DNA from: CAZKTS01 sp964555735 | GTDB taxonomy: Bacteria > Actinomycetota > Acidimicrobiia > IMCC26256 > PALSA-555 | Assembly: GCA_964555735.1 (NCBI GenBank) | Contig: CAZKTS010000412.1 | Coordinates: 1-16,278 of the forward strand | Length of the DNA: 16,278 nt | Reading direction: 5' to 3' | In this document: piece by piece, positions 1 through 6,813 of the stretch | Numbering within the stretch: the first letter of the stretch is position 1 | Layout of the letters: the number at the start of each line of letters is the position of its first letter | Notes under the pieces: generated by a model | What the model saw: only the letters and a program-made list of their open reading frames with translations | Told to the model about the DNA's origin: nothing | Database searches by the model: none | Program-made: the position numbers and the translations under genes

Positions 1-1132
1 CGTCGTCGGTCCACGTGCTCGCGGTCGCGCCGTCGTCCTTGTAGTACTCCCGCTGCTTGCCCTGCATGCGCATGAGCAGCTCGCCGACGTCGCGGGCCGG
101 CAGGTCGTTGCCGTCGTCGTCGGCGATGCGGATCTCCATCGGGCCGACCGGCTTGCCCACGGATCCGACGCGGTTCCGGATCTCCTCCTTGGGCATGACG
201 ATGTACGCCGGGCCGGCCTCGCTCATGCCGAAGGAGTTGCCCACCGACGCGTCGGGCAGGCGGTCGATGAGGCGCAGGTGCGTCTGCGGCGCGAGGGGTG
301 CGCTGCCGATCGACACCTGCACGAGGCTCGAGAGGTCCGCGGTGTCGAAGTCCGGATGCGCGACGAGCAGCTCGGCGAACGCGGGCACGAGCATCGCGTG
401 CGACGGTCGTTCGGTGGCCACGTACTCGAGCCATCGACCGGCATCGAACTTCGGCTGGTAGTAGGCGGTCAGCCCCATCTTCATCGGGTTGTAGATGAAC
501 GCGATGCCGGCGAACGTGAACATCGGTGCGCCGTGCAACCAGCCCGTGCCAAGCCACTGCGGCTCGTGGTTCGGGATCATCGCGACGTTGTCGTGGCGCA
601 CGGCGATGCCCTTGGGGAGCCCGGTCGTGCCCGACGTGTACATGACGTCGGCCAGGTCGCTGCCGGCGCGCGGCACCTGGAACTCGCTGGCGTCGTCGTC
701 GAGGAGGGCGTCCCAGTCCGCGTCGCCGACGAGCGTCCGGATCGACGGCACTGCCGCCGCCACCTCGCGCGCGGTGTCGACGAGGGCGTCGCAGGTGAGC
801 ACGAGGACGGCTTCGGCGTGGCCGAGGATCGTGGTGAGCTCCGGGACGCTGAGGCGCACGTTGGTCGGGACGACGACGCCACCCGCCTTGTGGACCGCGG
901 CGTACGCGACGATCCAGTGCAGGACCTCAGGAGCGGGGAGGAAGATCGACACCCGATCGCCGGGCTGGACGCCTGCCGACACCAGGCCGCGGGCGAGCCG
1001 GTTCGACTCCGCCTCCCACTCGGCGAAGGTCATCGACGTCGAGGCGTCGAGGTTGCGGTACGCGAGCGCGTCGCCGTGCGTGCGCGCCATGAACCGCAGC
1101 TGGTCTTCCTGGAGGTCTCCCCACTCCGGCAC
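1..1132 (-). CDS. Acyl-CoA synthetase (AMP-binding, ANL superfamily), C-terminus cut by window edge
   Basis: Predicted to activate a carboxylic acid to acyl-adenylate and then to acyl-CoA in the cytoplasm. 377 codons are visible. The ATP-binding P-loop YTSGTTGLPKG is at residues 165-175, and the A5-type motif NSFGMSEAG at 299-307. The sequence stops just before the expected GW-TGD motif and the C-terminal lid domain (about 130 residues missing off the left edge). The proposed start is GTG at 1132 (VPEWGDLQED): it is the first start codon after an in-frame TGA, and a -10-like TACCTT lies 6 nt before it, as in leaderless actinobacterial genes. No Shine-Dalgarno is visible. An alternative ATG at 1090 (MARTHGDALA) would trim the N-terminus. 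It diverges from a thiolase with 60 bp between them, sharing a palindromic candidate operator. The acid substrate cannot be predicted. Family call is secure; start is moderate. Confidence 0.9.
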   Translation of the reverse strand, partial: MPEWGDLQEDQLRFMARTHGDALAYRNLDASTSMTFAEWEAESNRLARGLVSAGVQPGDRVSIFLPAPEVLHWIVAYAAVHKAGGVVVPTNVRLSVPELTTILGHAEAVLVLTCDALVDTAREVAAAVPSIRTLVGDADWDALLDDDASEFQVPRAGSDLADVMYTSGTTGLPKGIAVRHDNVAMIPNHEPQWLGTGWLHGAPMFTFAGIAFIYNPMKMGLTAYYQPKFDAGRWLEYVATERPSHAMLVPAFAELLVAHPDFDTADLSSLVQVSIGSAPLAPQTHLRLIDRLPDASVGNSFGMSEAGPAYIVMPKEEIRNRVGSVGKPVGPMEIRIADDDGNDLPARDVGELLMRMQGKQREYYKDDGATASTWTDD

Positions 1133-1138
1133 GGGGCG

Positions 1139-1144
1139 AAGGTA
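1139..1144 (-). promoter_or_regulatory. Putative -10 hexamer of the acyl-CoA synthetase (leaderless)
   Basis: On the minus strand this reads TACCTT, matching the actinobacterial TAnnnT pattern, followed by 6 nt and then the GTG at 1132. This spacing would place the transcript start at or next to the start codon. The motif carries little information (three fixed bases), so support comes mainly from its exact position. Confidence 0.4.
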
Positions 1145-1161
1145 GCCCAGCGACCCACCGA

Positions 1162-1179
1162 CCTGACAAGGGCGTCAGG
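1162..1179. promoter_or_regulatory. Palindromic candidate operator CCTGAC-N6-GTCAGG, copy 1
   Basis: A perfect dyad with 6-bp arms and the spacer AAGGGC, located in the 60-bp divergent region between the acyl-CoA synthetase and the thiolase. It ends 1 bp before the thiolase -10-like hexamer. Its far arm lies 17 bp behind the synthetase -10-like hexamer, where a -35 element would sit. A protein bound here could therefore block both promoters. An identical dyad occurs at 14332-14349. I do not recognise a named regulator for this half-site; the size and symmetry would suit a TetR/FadR-type dimer. Confidence 0.55.
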
Positions 1180-1180
1180 G

Positions 1181-1186
1181 TAAGGT
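1181..1186 (+). promoter_or_regulatory. Putative -10 hexamer of the thiolase (leaderless)
   Basis: TAAGGT matches TAnnnT and is 6 nt before the thiolase ATG at 1193, a leaderless arrangement. The AAGG within it could alternatively act as a weak ribosome-binding site on a longer transcript, so the two readings compete. It directly follows the palindromic candidate operator. Confidence 0.4.
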
Positions 1187-1192
1187 TCGGGC

Positions 1193-2374
1193 ATGACTGA
1201 CGCAGTGATCGTGTCCGCGGCCCGCACCGCCATCGGGACCGCTCGCAAGGGCTCGCTGATGAACTTCACCGCCTTCGACCTGGGCAAGTTCGCGGTCGAG
1301 GAGGCGCTGAAGCGCTCGGGCATCCCGGTCGACGACATCGACGACATCGTGCTCGGCGAGGTGCTCCAGGGCGGCGGCGACATCGCGCGCTACGCGGCCG
1401 TCGAGCTCGGCATGACCAACGTGCCCGGCATGGCGCACAACCGCCACTGCGCGTCGGGCATGGCTGCGGTGCAGACCGCGGCGGCCAACATCAAGTCGGA
1501 CATGGACTCGGTCGTCATCGCCGGCGGCACCGAGAGCATCACGCAGTCGCCGTCGGTCTTCAAGAAGCTGCCCGGGGCCTACTCCGGCGTGCAGCCGTGG
1601 CTCTCGCCGAGCCACCCCGAGACGCCCGACGCGCCGACCATGGACATGTCGATCACCGTGGGTTGGAACACCGCGCAGAAGGCCAACGTCACGCGCGAGG
1701 AGATGGACGACTGGGCGTACCAGTCGCACATGCGCGCGATCGCCGCCACCGACGAGGGCCGCCTGAAGGACGAGATCTTCGCCGTCGAGGTCCCGGTGGG
1801 GAAGGGCGAGACGAAGATCTTCGACGTCGACGAGCACCCGCGGCGCGAGACCACCCTCGAGAAGCTCGCGAGCCTGCGGCCGCTGCACCCGGAGATCCCC
1901 GACTTCTCGATCACCGCGGGCAATTCGTCGGGTCTCAACGACGGCTCGTGCGCGATGGTGCTCACCTCCGACGAGTACGCGAAGGCGCACGGTCTCGAGC
2001 CGTTGGCGATCATCCGCTCGTGGGCGTCGGCGGGTGTGCCGCCGGCCGACACCGGGCTCGGGCCCACGTACGCGATCCCGAAGGCGCTCGACCGCGCCGG
2101 GCTCGCGATCGAAGATGTGAAGCTCGTCGAGATCAATGAGGCGTTCGCCTCGATGGCCGTCGCATCGAGCCGGATCCTCGGGTTCCCCCACGAGATCGTC
2201 AACGTGAGCGGGAGCGGCTGCAGCCTCGGCCACCCGGTCGCGTGCACGGGCGCGCGGATGATCACCACGCTCACCTACGAGCTGCGGCGACGGGGCGGCG
2301 GCATCGGCGTCGCGAGCATGTGCGCCGGCGGCGGCATGGGCTCGGCGACGGTCATCGAAGTGCTGCCCGGCTAG
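1193..2374 (+). CDS. Acetyl-CoA acetyltransferase family thiolase
   Basis: A 393-residue thiolase, a normal length for the family. It should cleave a 3-ketoacyl-CoA with CoA at the end of a beta-oxidation round, or condense two acyl-CoAs in the reverse direction. All three catalytic residues are visible: the acyl-accepting cysteine C86 in NRHCASGM, H347 in SLGHPVACTGAR, and C377 in MCAGGGMGS. The NEAF loop (in EINEAFASM) is also present. The usual GHP-L/I-G-x-(S/T)GAR segment is altered to GHPVACTGAR, an unusual loop close to the active site that may affect substrate choice. It begins with an ATG preceded by TAAGGT. It heads a same-strand run in which the next gene starts 25 bp downstream. 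Chain-length preference is unknown; the degradative role is inferred from the neighbouring synthetase and dehydrogenases. Confidence 0.93.
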   Translation: MTDAVIVSAARTAIGTARKGSLMNFTAFDLGKFAVEEALKRSGIPVDDIDDIVLGEVLQGGGDIARYAAVELGMTNVPGMAHNRHCASGMAAVQTAAANIKSDMDSVVIAGGTESITQSPSVFKKLPGAYSGVQPWLSPSHPETPDAPTMDMSITVGWNTAQKANVTREEMDDWAYQSHMRAIAATDEGRLKDEIFAVEVPVGKGETKIFDVDEHPRRETTLEKLASLRPLHPEIPDFSITAGNSSGLNDGSCAMVLTSDEYAKAHGLEPLAIIRSWASAGVPPADTGLGPTYAIPKALDRAGLAIEDVKLVEINEAFASMAVASSRILGFPHEIVNVSGSGCSLGHPVACTGARMITTLTYELRRRGGGIGVASMCAGGGMGSATVIEVLPG

Positions 2375-2399
2375 TCCCGCCGCCCGCACCGCCGAACCC

Positions 2400-3185
2400 G
2401 TGACCTCCGGCCCCTGGGGCGACGACCTCGCGCTCGCACTGTCGCTCTGCGACGACGCGGACCCGATCACCACCGCGCGCTTTCGCGCCCACGACCTGCA
2501 CGTCGAGACCAAGCCCGACCTCACGCCGGTCAGCGAGGCCGACCGCGCCGTCGAGGAGGCGGTGCGGGCGCGCCTCGAACGGGACCGCCCCGGCGACGCG
2601 GTGGTGGGTGAGGAGTTCGGAGTGACGGGTTCGGGCGATCGTCGCTGGATCATCGATCCGATCGACGGCACCAAGAGCTACGTGCGCGGCGTGCCGGTCT
2701 GGGCGACGCTGCTCGGCCTCGAGGTCGACGGCGAGATGGTCGTGGGCGTCGTGTCCGCACCCGCGCTCGGTCGGCGCTGGTGGGCCGCGAAGGGTGACGG
2801 TGCGTTCCTGAACGGCGAGGCGATCCACGTGTCCGAGGTCTCGCACCTGGCCGACGCGCACCTCTGCGCACCGAACGACCGCGAGTTCGACACGGCGGGC
2901 ATGCTCGCTCCCTACCTCGATGTGTCGCGCCGGGTGTGGCGCGCGATCGGATACGCCGACTTCTGGGGGCACCTCATGGTCGCGGAGGGGTCGGTCGACG
3001 TGATGATCGAACCGATCCTCGCCCTGTGGGACGTCGCCGCGCTGCGTCCGATCGTGAGCGAGGCGGGTGGGCGCGTGAGCGATCTCTCCGGCGACGGCTG
3101 GGCCGACGACCAGCCGTGCGTCACGACCAACGGTCGACTGCACGACGCGGTCCTCGAGATCATGCGCGCGGGCGCGACGTCGTGA
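2400..3185 (+). CDS. hisN: HisN-type histidinol-phosphatase (inositol monophosphatase family)
   Basis: 261 residues from a GTG start. This is a magnesium-dependent phosphatase of the inositol-monophosphatase fold. Metal-binding motifs are in order: GEE (70-72), DPIDGT (86-91) and WD (210-211) before AALRPIVSEAGG. The block KSYVRGVPVWATLLGLEVDG and the following VSAPALGRRWWAA closely resemble actinobacterial HisN, which removes phosphate from histidinol phosphate in histidine synthesis. No other his gene is present in the window. The neighbours are lipid-catabolic, with a thiolase 25 bp upstream and a sugar kinase 10 bp downstream, so a role on another sugar or polyol phosphate is possible. 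No clear Shine-Dalgarno precedes the start, which fits expression from the thiolase transcript. Family is certain; the HisN assignment is likely. Confidence 0.85.
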   Translation: MTSGPWGDDLALALSLCDDADPITTARFRAHDLHVETKPDLTPVSEADRAVEEAVRARLERDRPGDAVVGEEFGVTGSGDRRWIIDPIDGTKSYVRGVPVWATLLGLEVDGEMVVGVVSAPALGRRWWAAKGDGAFLNGEAIHVSEVSHLADAHLCAPNDREFDTAGMLAPYLDVSRRVWRAIGYADFWGHLMVAEGSVDVMIEPILALWDVAALRPIVSEAGGRVSDLSGDGWADDQPCVTTNGRLHDAVLEIMRAGATS

Positions 3186-3195
3186 GCTGCCCGCC

Positions 3196-4563
3196 ATGAC
3201 CCGCGAGGTGACCGTCGGCATCGACATCGGCACGTCGTCGGTGAAGGCACTCGCGGCCGACGGCGACGGCAACGTCGTCGCCACCGCGCGTGTCCCGCAC
3301 GAGGTGCGCGTGCCGAGCGCGGGCCGCTTCGAGCACGACGCCGAGGCGGCGTGGCGTCGCGGGCCGCGTGAGGCGCTGGCGGCGGTCATGACCGATCTCG
3401 ACGTGCGGGCGGTGAGCGTCGCCGCGATGGTCCCGTCGCTCGCCGCGGTCGACGCCGACGGCGTGCCGCTCACCCCGGGTCTGCTCTACGGCGACGAGCG
3501 CGGGCGCGCCGACGACGGAGCGACGAGCGGCGGGAGCCCGGCCGAGAGCGGCGAGCTCCTGGGCTTCCTGCGCTGGGTCGCCCGCGAGGCACCCGGCGCC
3601 GCCGGCTACTGGCCCGCGCAGGCCGTCGCCAACCATGCGCTCTGTGGCGACGGCGTGCTCGACACGTCGACCGCTGCGACCGCGCACCCGCTGTTCGACT
3701 GGGTCGGCTGGGACGCGGACATCGCCGCGAGCGCGGGCGCCCGTCCCGAGCAGTTCCCGCGCCTAGTGCCGACCGGCTTCGAGGCCGGGCGGGTGTCGCT
3801 CGCGGGCGAGACCGACGGGCCGCCGCTCGCCTCGGGCTGCATCGATGCGCTGGCCGAGCAGCTGGTGGCCGGCGCCGACGAGGAGGGCGACGTGCTCGTC
3901 ATCCTCGGCACGACGCTGATCGTGTGGGTCGTGGCGCCGAGCCCGGGCGAGACCATGCCCGAGGTGCCGGGCTACTGGACGATCCCGCACACCGCGACCG
4001 GGAAGCTGCTCATCGGCGGGCCGAGCAACGCGGGCGGGCTGTTCTGCAACTGGGCCTCGCACCTGCTCGGTGAGCCGTCCGGCCCGATCGAGCCGGGTCG
4101 CGTGCCGGTGTGGGCGCCGTACCCGCGCGGCGAGCGCGTGCCGATGCACGACCCGTACCGCCGCGGTGTGCTCGCCGACCTCGACCTCACGCACGACGGA
4201 CCGGCGGCACGGCGCGCTGCGTTCGAGGCATCCGGCTTCGTCGTGCGAAGGATCCTCGACGCCGCGCGCGAGCACGCGGGCGTCGAGCCGCGTCGGCTCG
4301 TCGCGACCGGGGGTGGGACGCGCGTCGACGAGTGGGTGCAGGCGGTCGCCGACGCGACCCAGGTGCCGGTCGAGTGCGTCGCGGTTCCCGAAGGCGGTGC
4401 CCTCGGCTCGGCCTGGCTCGCGCGCATCGCCGCGGGGCTCGAGGAGCCGATGGCGATGACACAAGGACGACGGTGGGCGCGCATCGGCCGAACCGTCGAC
4501 GCGGACCCGGCGTGGGTGCGCGCCACCGAGGATCGCTATTCACGCTTCTTGGAGCTGTCGTAG
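3196..4563 (+). CDS. FGGY-family carbohydrate kinase (xylulokinase-like)
   Basis: 455 residues, somewhat shorter than the roughly 480-520 usual for this family. FGGY kinases transfer the ATP gamma-phosphate to a sugar or polyol. The N-terminal phosphate motif GIDIGTSSVKAL is at about residues 8-19. LLYGDERGR resembles the substrate-loop motif. D217 in SGCIDALAEQL is in the position of the catalytic base. The nucleotide-binding ATGGGTRVDEW (glycines 372-374) and the later PEGGALGSAWLA block close the C-terminal actin-like domain. The usual glycine-rich GGGD around the base is replaced by SGCID, so the substrate may not be xylulose. It starts 10 bp after the HisN-like gene, probably co-transcribed. 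The TAG stop overlaps a TAGTCT that could serve as a -10 for the P450 gene. Confidence 0.85.
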   Translation: MTREVTVGIDIGTSSVKALAADGDGNVVATARVPHEVRVPSAGRFEHDAEAAWRRGPREALAAVMTDLDVRAVSVAAMVPSLAAVDADGVPLTPGLLYGDERGRADDGATSGGSPAESGELLGFLRWVAREAPGAAGYWPAQAVANHALCGDGVLDTSTAATAHPLFDWVGWDADIAASAGARPEQFPRLVPTGFEAGRVSLAGETDGPPLASGCIDALAEQLVAGADEEGDVLVILGTTLIVWVVAPSPGETMPEVPGYWTIPHTATGKLLIGGPSNAGGLFCNWASHLLGEPSGPIEPGRVPVWAPYPRGERVPMHDPYRRGVLADLDLTHDGPAARRAAFEASGFVVRRILDAAREHAGVEPRRLVATGGGTRVDEWVQAVADATQVPVECVAVPEGGALGSAWLARIAAGLEEPMAMTQGRRWARIGRTVDADPAWVRATEDRYSRFLELS

Positions 4564-4566
4564 TCT
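4561..4566 (+). promoter_or_regulatory. Possible -10 hexamer before the P450 cassette
   Basis: TAGTCT matches TAnnnT and overlaps the kinase stop codon. It would give a leader of about 25 nt that includes a G-rich ribosome-binding site (CGGGGGA, near 4583-4589) ahead of the GTG at 4597. This is weak evidence for an internal promoter separating the P450-ferredoxin-hydrolase cassette from the upstream genes. Confidence 0.25.
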
Positions 4567-4596
4567 CGTGACGCTGACGACCCGGGGGACGAGCAC

Positions 4597-5829
4597 GTGA
4601 CGGTCGGCATCGACGAGGTACGCGAGCCTGCATGGGATCCGATGGGGCAGTTCCCCATGGACGGCCCCGGCGCTCGCAACCCGTATCCCGAGCTCGCCGA
4701 GAAGCGCCGCGCCGGGCGCGTGGGGTACCGGCGGGCGTGGAGCGCCGAGGGCCAGGAGGTCGACGCGCTCGAGGTCTACCGCTACGAGGACGTCGCTGCC
4801 GTCATGCGCGACAACGAGACGTTCTCGTCCGCGAGTGTGCGCGCCGGCATGGAGCCCGTGATGGGCAAGTACGTCCTGGTCGGCATGGACGAGCCGGAGC
4901 ACAAGCGGCTGCGCGACCTCGTCGCGACGGGCTTCCGCCCCAAGTCGATCGCGCACTGGGAGTCCGACATCGTCGTCACCGTCGTCGACGAGATGATCGA
5001 CGGCTTCGCGGACCGCGGCGAGGCCGAGCTCGTCCAGGAGCTCACCTTCCGATACCCCGTGCAGGTGATCGCGGCGATCCTGGGGCTCCCGCTGGAGGAC
5101 CACCGCCAGTTCCACGAGTGGGCGTCCGCGATCATCAACCTCGTCGCCGCGCCGATGGAGGGCATCACCGCCGCGGCCGAGCTGCGCGAGTACCTCACCG
5201 GCGTCCTCGACGATCGACGCGCGAACCCGTGCGGCGACTTCGTGAGCGAGCTGGCCGCGGTGGAGCTCGACGGCGAGCGCCTCGGCGACGAGGAGATCTT
5301 CTCTTTCCTCCGGCTGCTGCTGCCCGCCGGGGCCGAGACCACGTATCGAGCAACCGGCAACCTGCTCTACGGGCTGCTCAGCAATCCCGCGCAGCTCGAT
5401 GCGGTGCGCGCGGACCACGAGCTCGTGGTGCCCGCGGTGGAGGAAGCGATCCGGTGGGAGACGCCCCTGCTGATCACGTCGAGGGTGGCGACGCGTGACA
5501 CGGTCGTCGCCGGCGTCGAGGTACCGGCCGGCATGCAGGTGATCCCCAACGTCGGTGCCGCGAACCACGACGAGACGCGCTGGGACCACGCCGAGGACTA
5601 CGACCTCTTCCGCGAGGCGAAGCCAATGATCTCGTTCGGCGTGGGCCCGCACATGTGCCTCGGGATGCACCTGGCGCGCATGGAGATGCGCACCGCGCTG
5701 CTGCGCCTGCTCGAACGGTGCCCGAACCTGCGCTTCGACGATGCGGCCCTGGAGCGCGACGACGTCCACATCCACGGCGAGACGTTCCGTTCGCCGACCA
5801 GCCTGCCCGTGCTCTTCGACGCGGCCTGA
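4597..5829 (+). CDS. Cytochrome P450 monooxygenase
   Basis: 410 residues from a GTG start, a typical length for a soluble bacterial class I P450. It inserts one oxygen atom from O2 into an organic substrate using electrons from a ferredoxin. Diagnostic motifs are the I-helix AGAETT (residues 244-249, oxygen activation), the K-helix ExxR (E283 to R286 in EEAIRWE) and the heme loop FGVGPHMCLG with the thiolate ligand C354. No membrane anchor is seen, so it is cytosolic. The ferredoxin gene begins 14 bp downstream and is the likely electron donor; no ferredoxin reductase lies in the window. Neighbouring CoA-metabolism genes suggest hydroxylation of an aliphatic, terpenoid or steroid-like compound, but the substrate cannot be assigned. 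I did not assign a CYP number. The downstream spacing indicates translational coupling. Confidence 0.96.
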   Translation: MTVGIDEVREPAWDPMGQFPMDGPGARNPYPELAEKRRAGRVGYRRAWSAEGQEVDALEVYRYEDVAAVMRDNETFSSASVRAGMEPVMGKYVLVGMDEPEHKRLRDLVATGFRPKSIAHWESDIVVTVVDEMIDGFADRGEAELVQELTFRYPVQVIAAILGLPLEDHRQFHEWASAIINLVAAPMEGITAAAELREYLTGVLDDRRANPCGDFVSELAAVELDGERLGDEEIFSFLRLLLPAGAETTYRATGNLLYGLLSNPAQLDAVRADHELVVPAVEEAIRWETPLLITSRVATRDTVVAGVEVPAGMQVIPNVGAANHDETRWDHAEDYDLFREAKPMISFGVGPHMCLGMHLARMEMRTALLRLLERCPNLRFDDAALERDDVHIHGETFRSPTSLPVLFDAA

Positions 5830-5843
5830 CCACGGGGGAGCGA

Positions 5844-6053
5844 GTGGCGCTGCGGATCGAGATCGACGCGGAGAAGTGCATGGGGTCTGGCAACTGCTCC
5901 TTCTGGGCGCCGGCGACGTTCGACCTCGGTGACGACGGCGTCGCCTTCGTGCTCGATCCCGACGGTGACCCGGTGGACAAGGTCGTGCTCGCGGCGTCGG
6001 GCTGCCCGACCCAGGCGATCGCGGTCTGGAACGGCGACGAGAAGCTGGCCTGA
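5844..6053 (+). CDS. 3Fe-4S type ferredoxin, P450 partner
   Basis: A 69-residue acidic ferredoxin starting at GTG 5844, preceded by a G-rich GGGGGAG (5834-5840). Cluster ligands are C12, C18 and C54 followed by proline. In a 4Fe-4S protein a cysteine would sit at position 15, but serine is there, giving the C-x5-C...CP pattern of 3Fe-4S ferredoxins that serve actinobacterial P450s. It should carry single electrons from a reductase to the P450 encoded 14 bp upstream. The hydrolase start follows its stop after 1 bp, so the three genes form a coupled cassette. An upstream in-frame opening exists inside the P450 gene, but the ferredoxin fold accounts for the protein only from this GTG. Confidence 0.93.
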   Translation: MALRIEIDAEKCMGSGNCSFWAPATFDLGDDGVAFVLDPDGDPVDKVVLAASGCPTQAIAVWNGDEKLA

Positions 6054-6054
6054 G

Positions 6055-6813
6055 GTGGCCGCGGAGCCGACGCCGCTCGTGCTGGTGCACGGCGGCGCGC
6101 ACGGCGCGTGGTGCTGGGAGCCGATGCTCCCGTTCCTCACCGGCACCGTGCTCGCCGTCGACCTGCCGCCGAAGGCGATCCGTGGCGTGCCCGCGTCGGT
6201 GGCGGCGCCACCCGAGCTCGCGACCACCACGCTCGACGACTTCGCGAGGTCGGCGATCGCCGATGTCGATGCCGCGGGCATCGACCGCTTCGTGCTCGTC
6301 GGGCACTCGATGGGCGGGCTGACGATCGCGGAGATGGCGCGTCGGATCCCCGACCGCATCGAGCGCCTCGTCTTCGTGTCGTGCATGGTGCCGCCGGAGG
6401 GAACGGTCGCCGCCGAGGCGGTGCCGAGCTCGGTGGGCGAGGAGACCAAGGAGGCGCTCGCGGAGCTCGAGGGCGACGACTCGATCGGGATCGAGGAAGC
6501 GACCATCCGCCGGATGTTCTGCAACGACATGACGGAGGAGCAGACGCGGCTCGTGCTCACGAAGACGGGCACCGAGGCCGCGGGCATCTTCGGCGAGACG
6601 ATCTCACGCGTCGGCATGCCGGCCGAGCTGCCGAAGTCGTGGGTGCGCCTGCTCCAGGACCAGGCGCTCACACCCGGGGACCAGGACACGGGCATCGCCG
6701 CGCTCCGCGCGTCGCCCGGCGGCGACGTCGACGTGGTCGAGCTCGACGCCGGCCACGACGCCATGATCAGCGCCCCCGACCGCCTCGCCGAGATCCTCGA
6801 GCGCCTCCGTTAG
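6055..6813 (+). CDS. Alpha/beta hydrolase (esterase/hydroxynitrile-lyase-like)
   Basis: 252 residues from GTG 6055, one base after the ferredoxin stop. The N-terminal LVLVHGGAHGAWCW (oxyanion region) and the nucleophile elbow GHSMGG with S85 resemble the plant-type esterase/hydroxynitrile lyase group. The triad is completed by H234 in DAGHDAM, with D202 in LQDQALTP the best candidate for the acid. It is cytosolic, with no signal peptide. Its position in a coupled cassette with a P450 and ferredoxin suggests it hydrolyses an ester or lactone produced from, or feeding, the oxygenase reaction; that is inference. Its TAG stop overlaps the stop codon of the convergent cyclase gene, so the transcripts must overlap at their ends, and no hairpin terminator is visible between them. 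Confidence 0.92.
   Translation: MAAEPTPLVLVHGGAHGAWCWEPMLPFLTGTVLAVDLPPKAIRGVPASVAAPPELATTTLDDFARSAIADVDAAGIDRFVLVGHSMGGLTIAEMARRIPDRIERLVFVSCMVPPEGTVAAEAVPSSVGEETKEALAELEGDDSIGIEEATIRRMFCNDMTEEQTRLVLTKTGTEAAGIFGETISRVGMPAELPKSWVRLLQDQALTPGDQDTGIAALRASPGGDVDVVELDAGHDAMISAPDRLAEILERLR

Noticed and set aside
1168..1186. CTGACA at 1163-1168 as a -35 for the thiolase -10 at 1181-1186
   Set aside because: The spacer would be only 12 bp, too short for a standard sigma-70 type promoter.
5825..5830. Another CCTGAC at the end of the P450 gene (also one at 7505-7510)
   Set aside because: Neither has a GTCAGG arm at the right spacing, and both lie in coding sequence.
4540..6306. A 588-codon minus-strand frame opposite the P450, ferredoxin and hydrolase
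   Set aside because: Composition is dominated by Arg, His and Gly with no motif, while the three plus-strand proteins have complete catalytic signatures.
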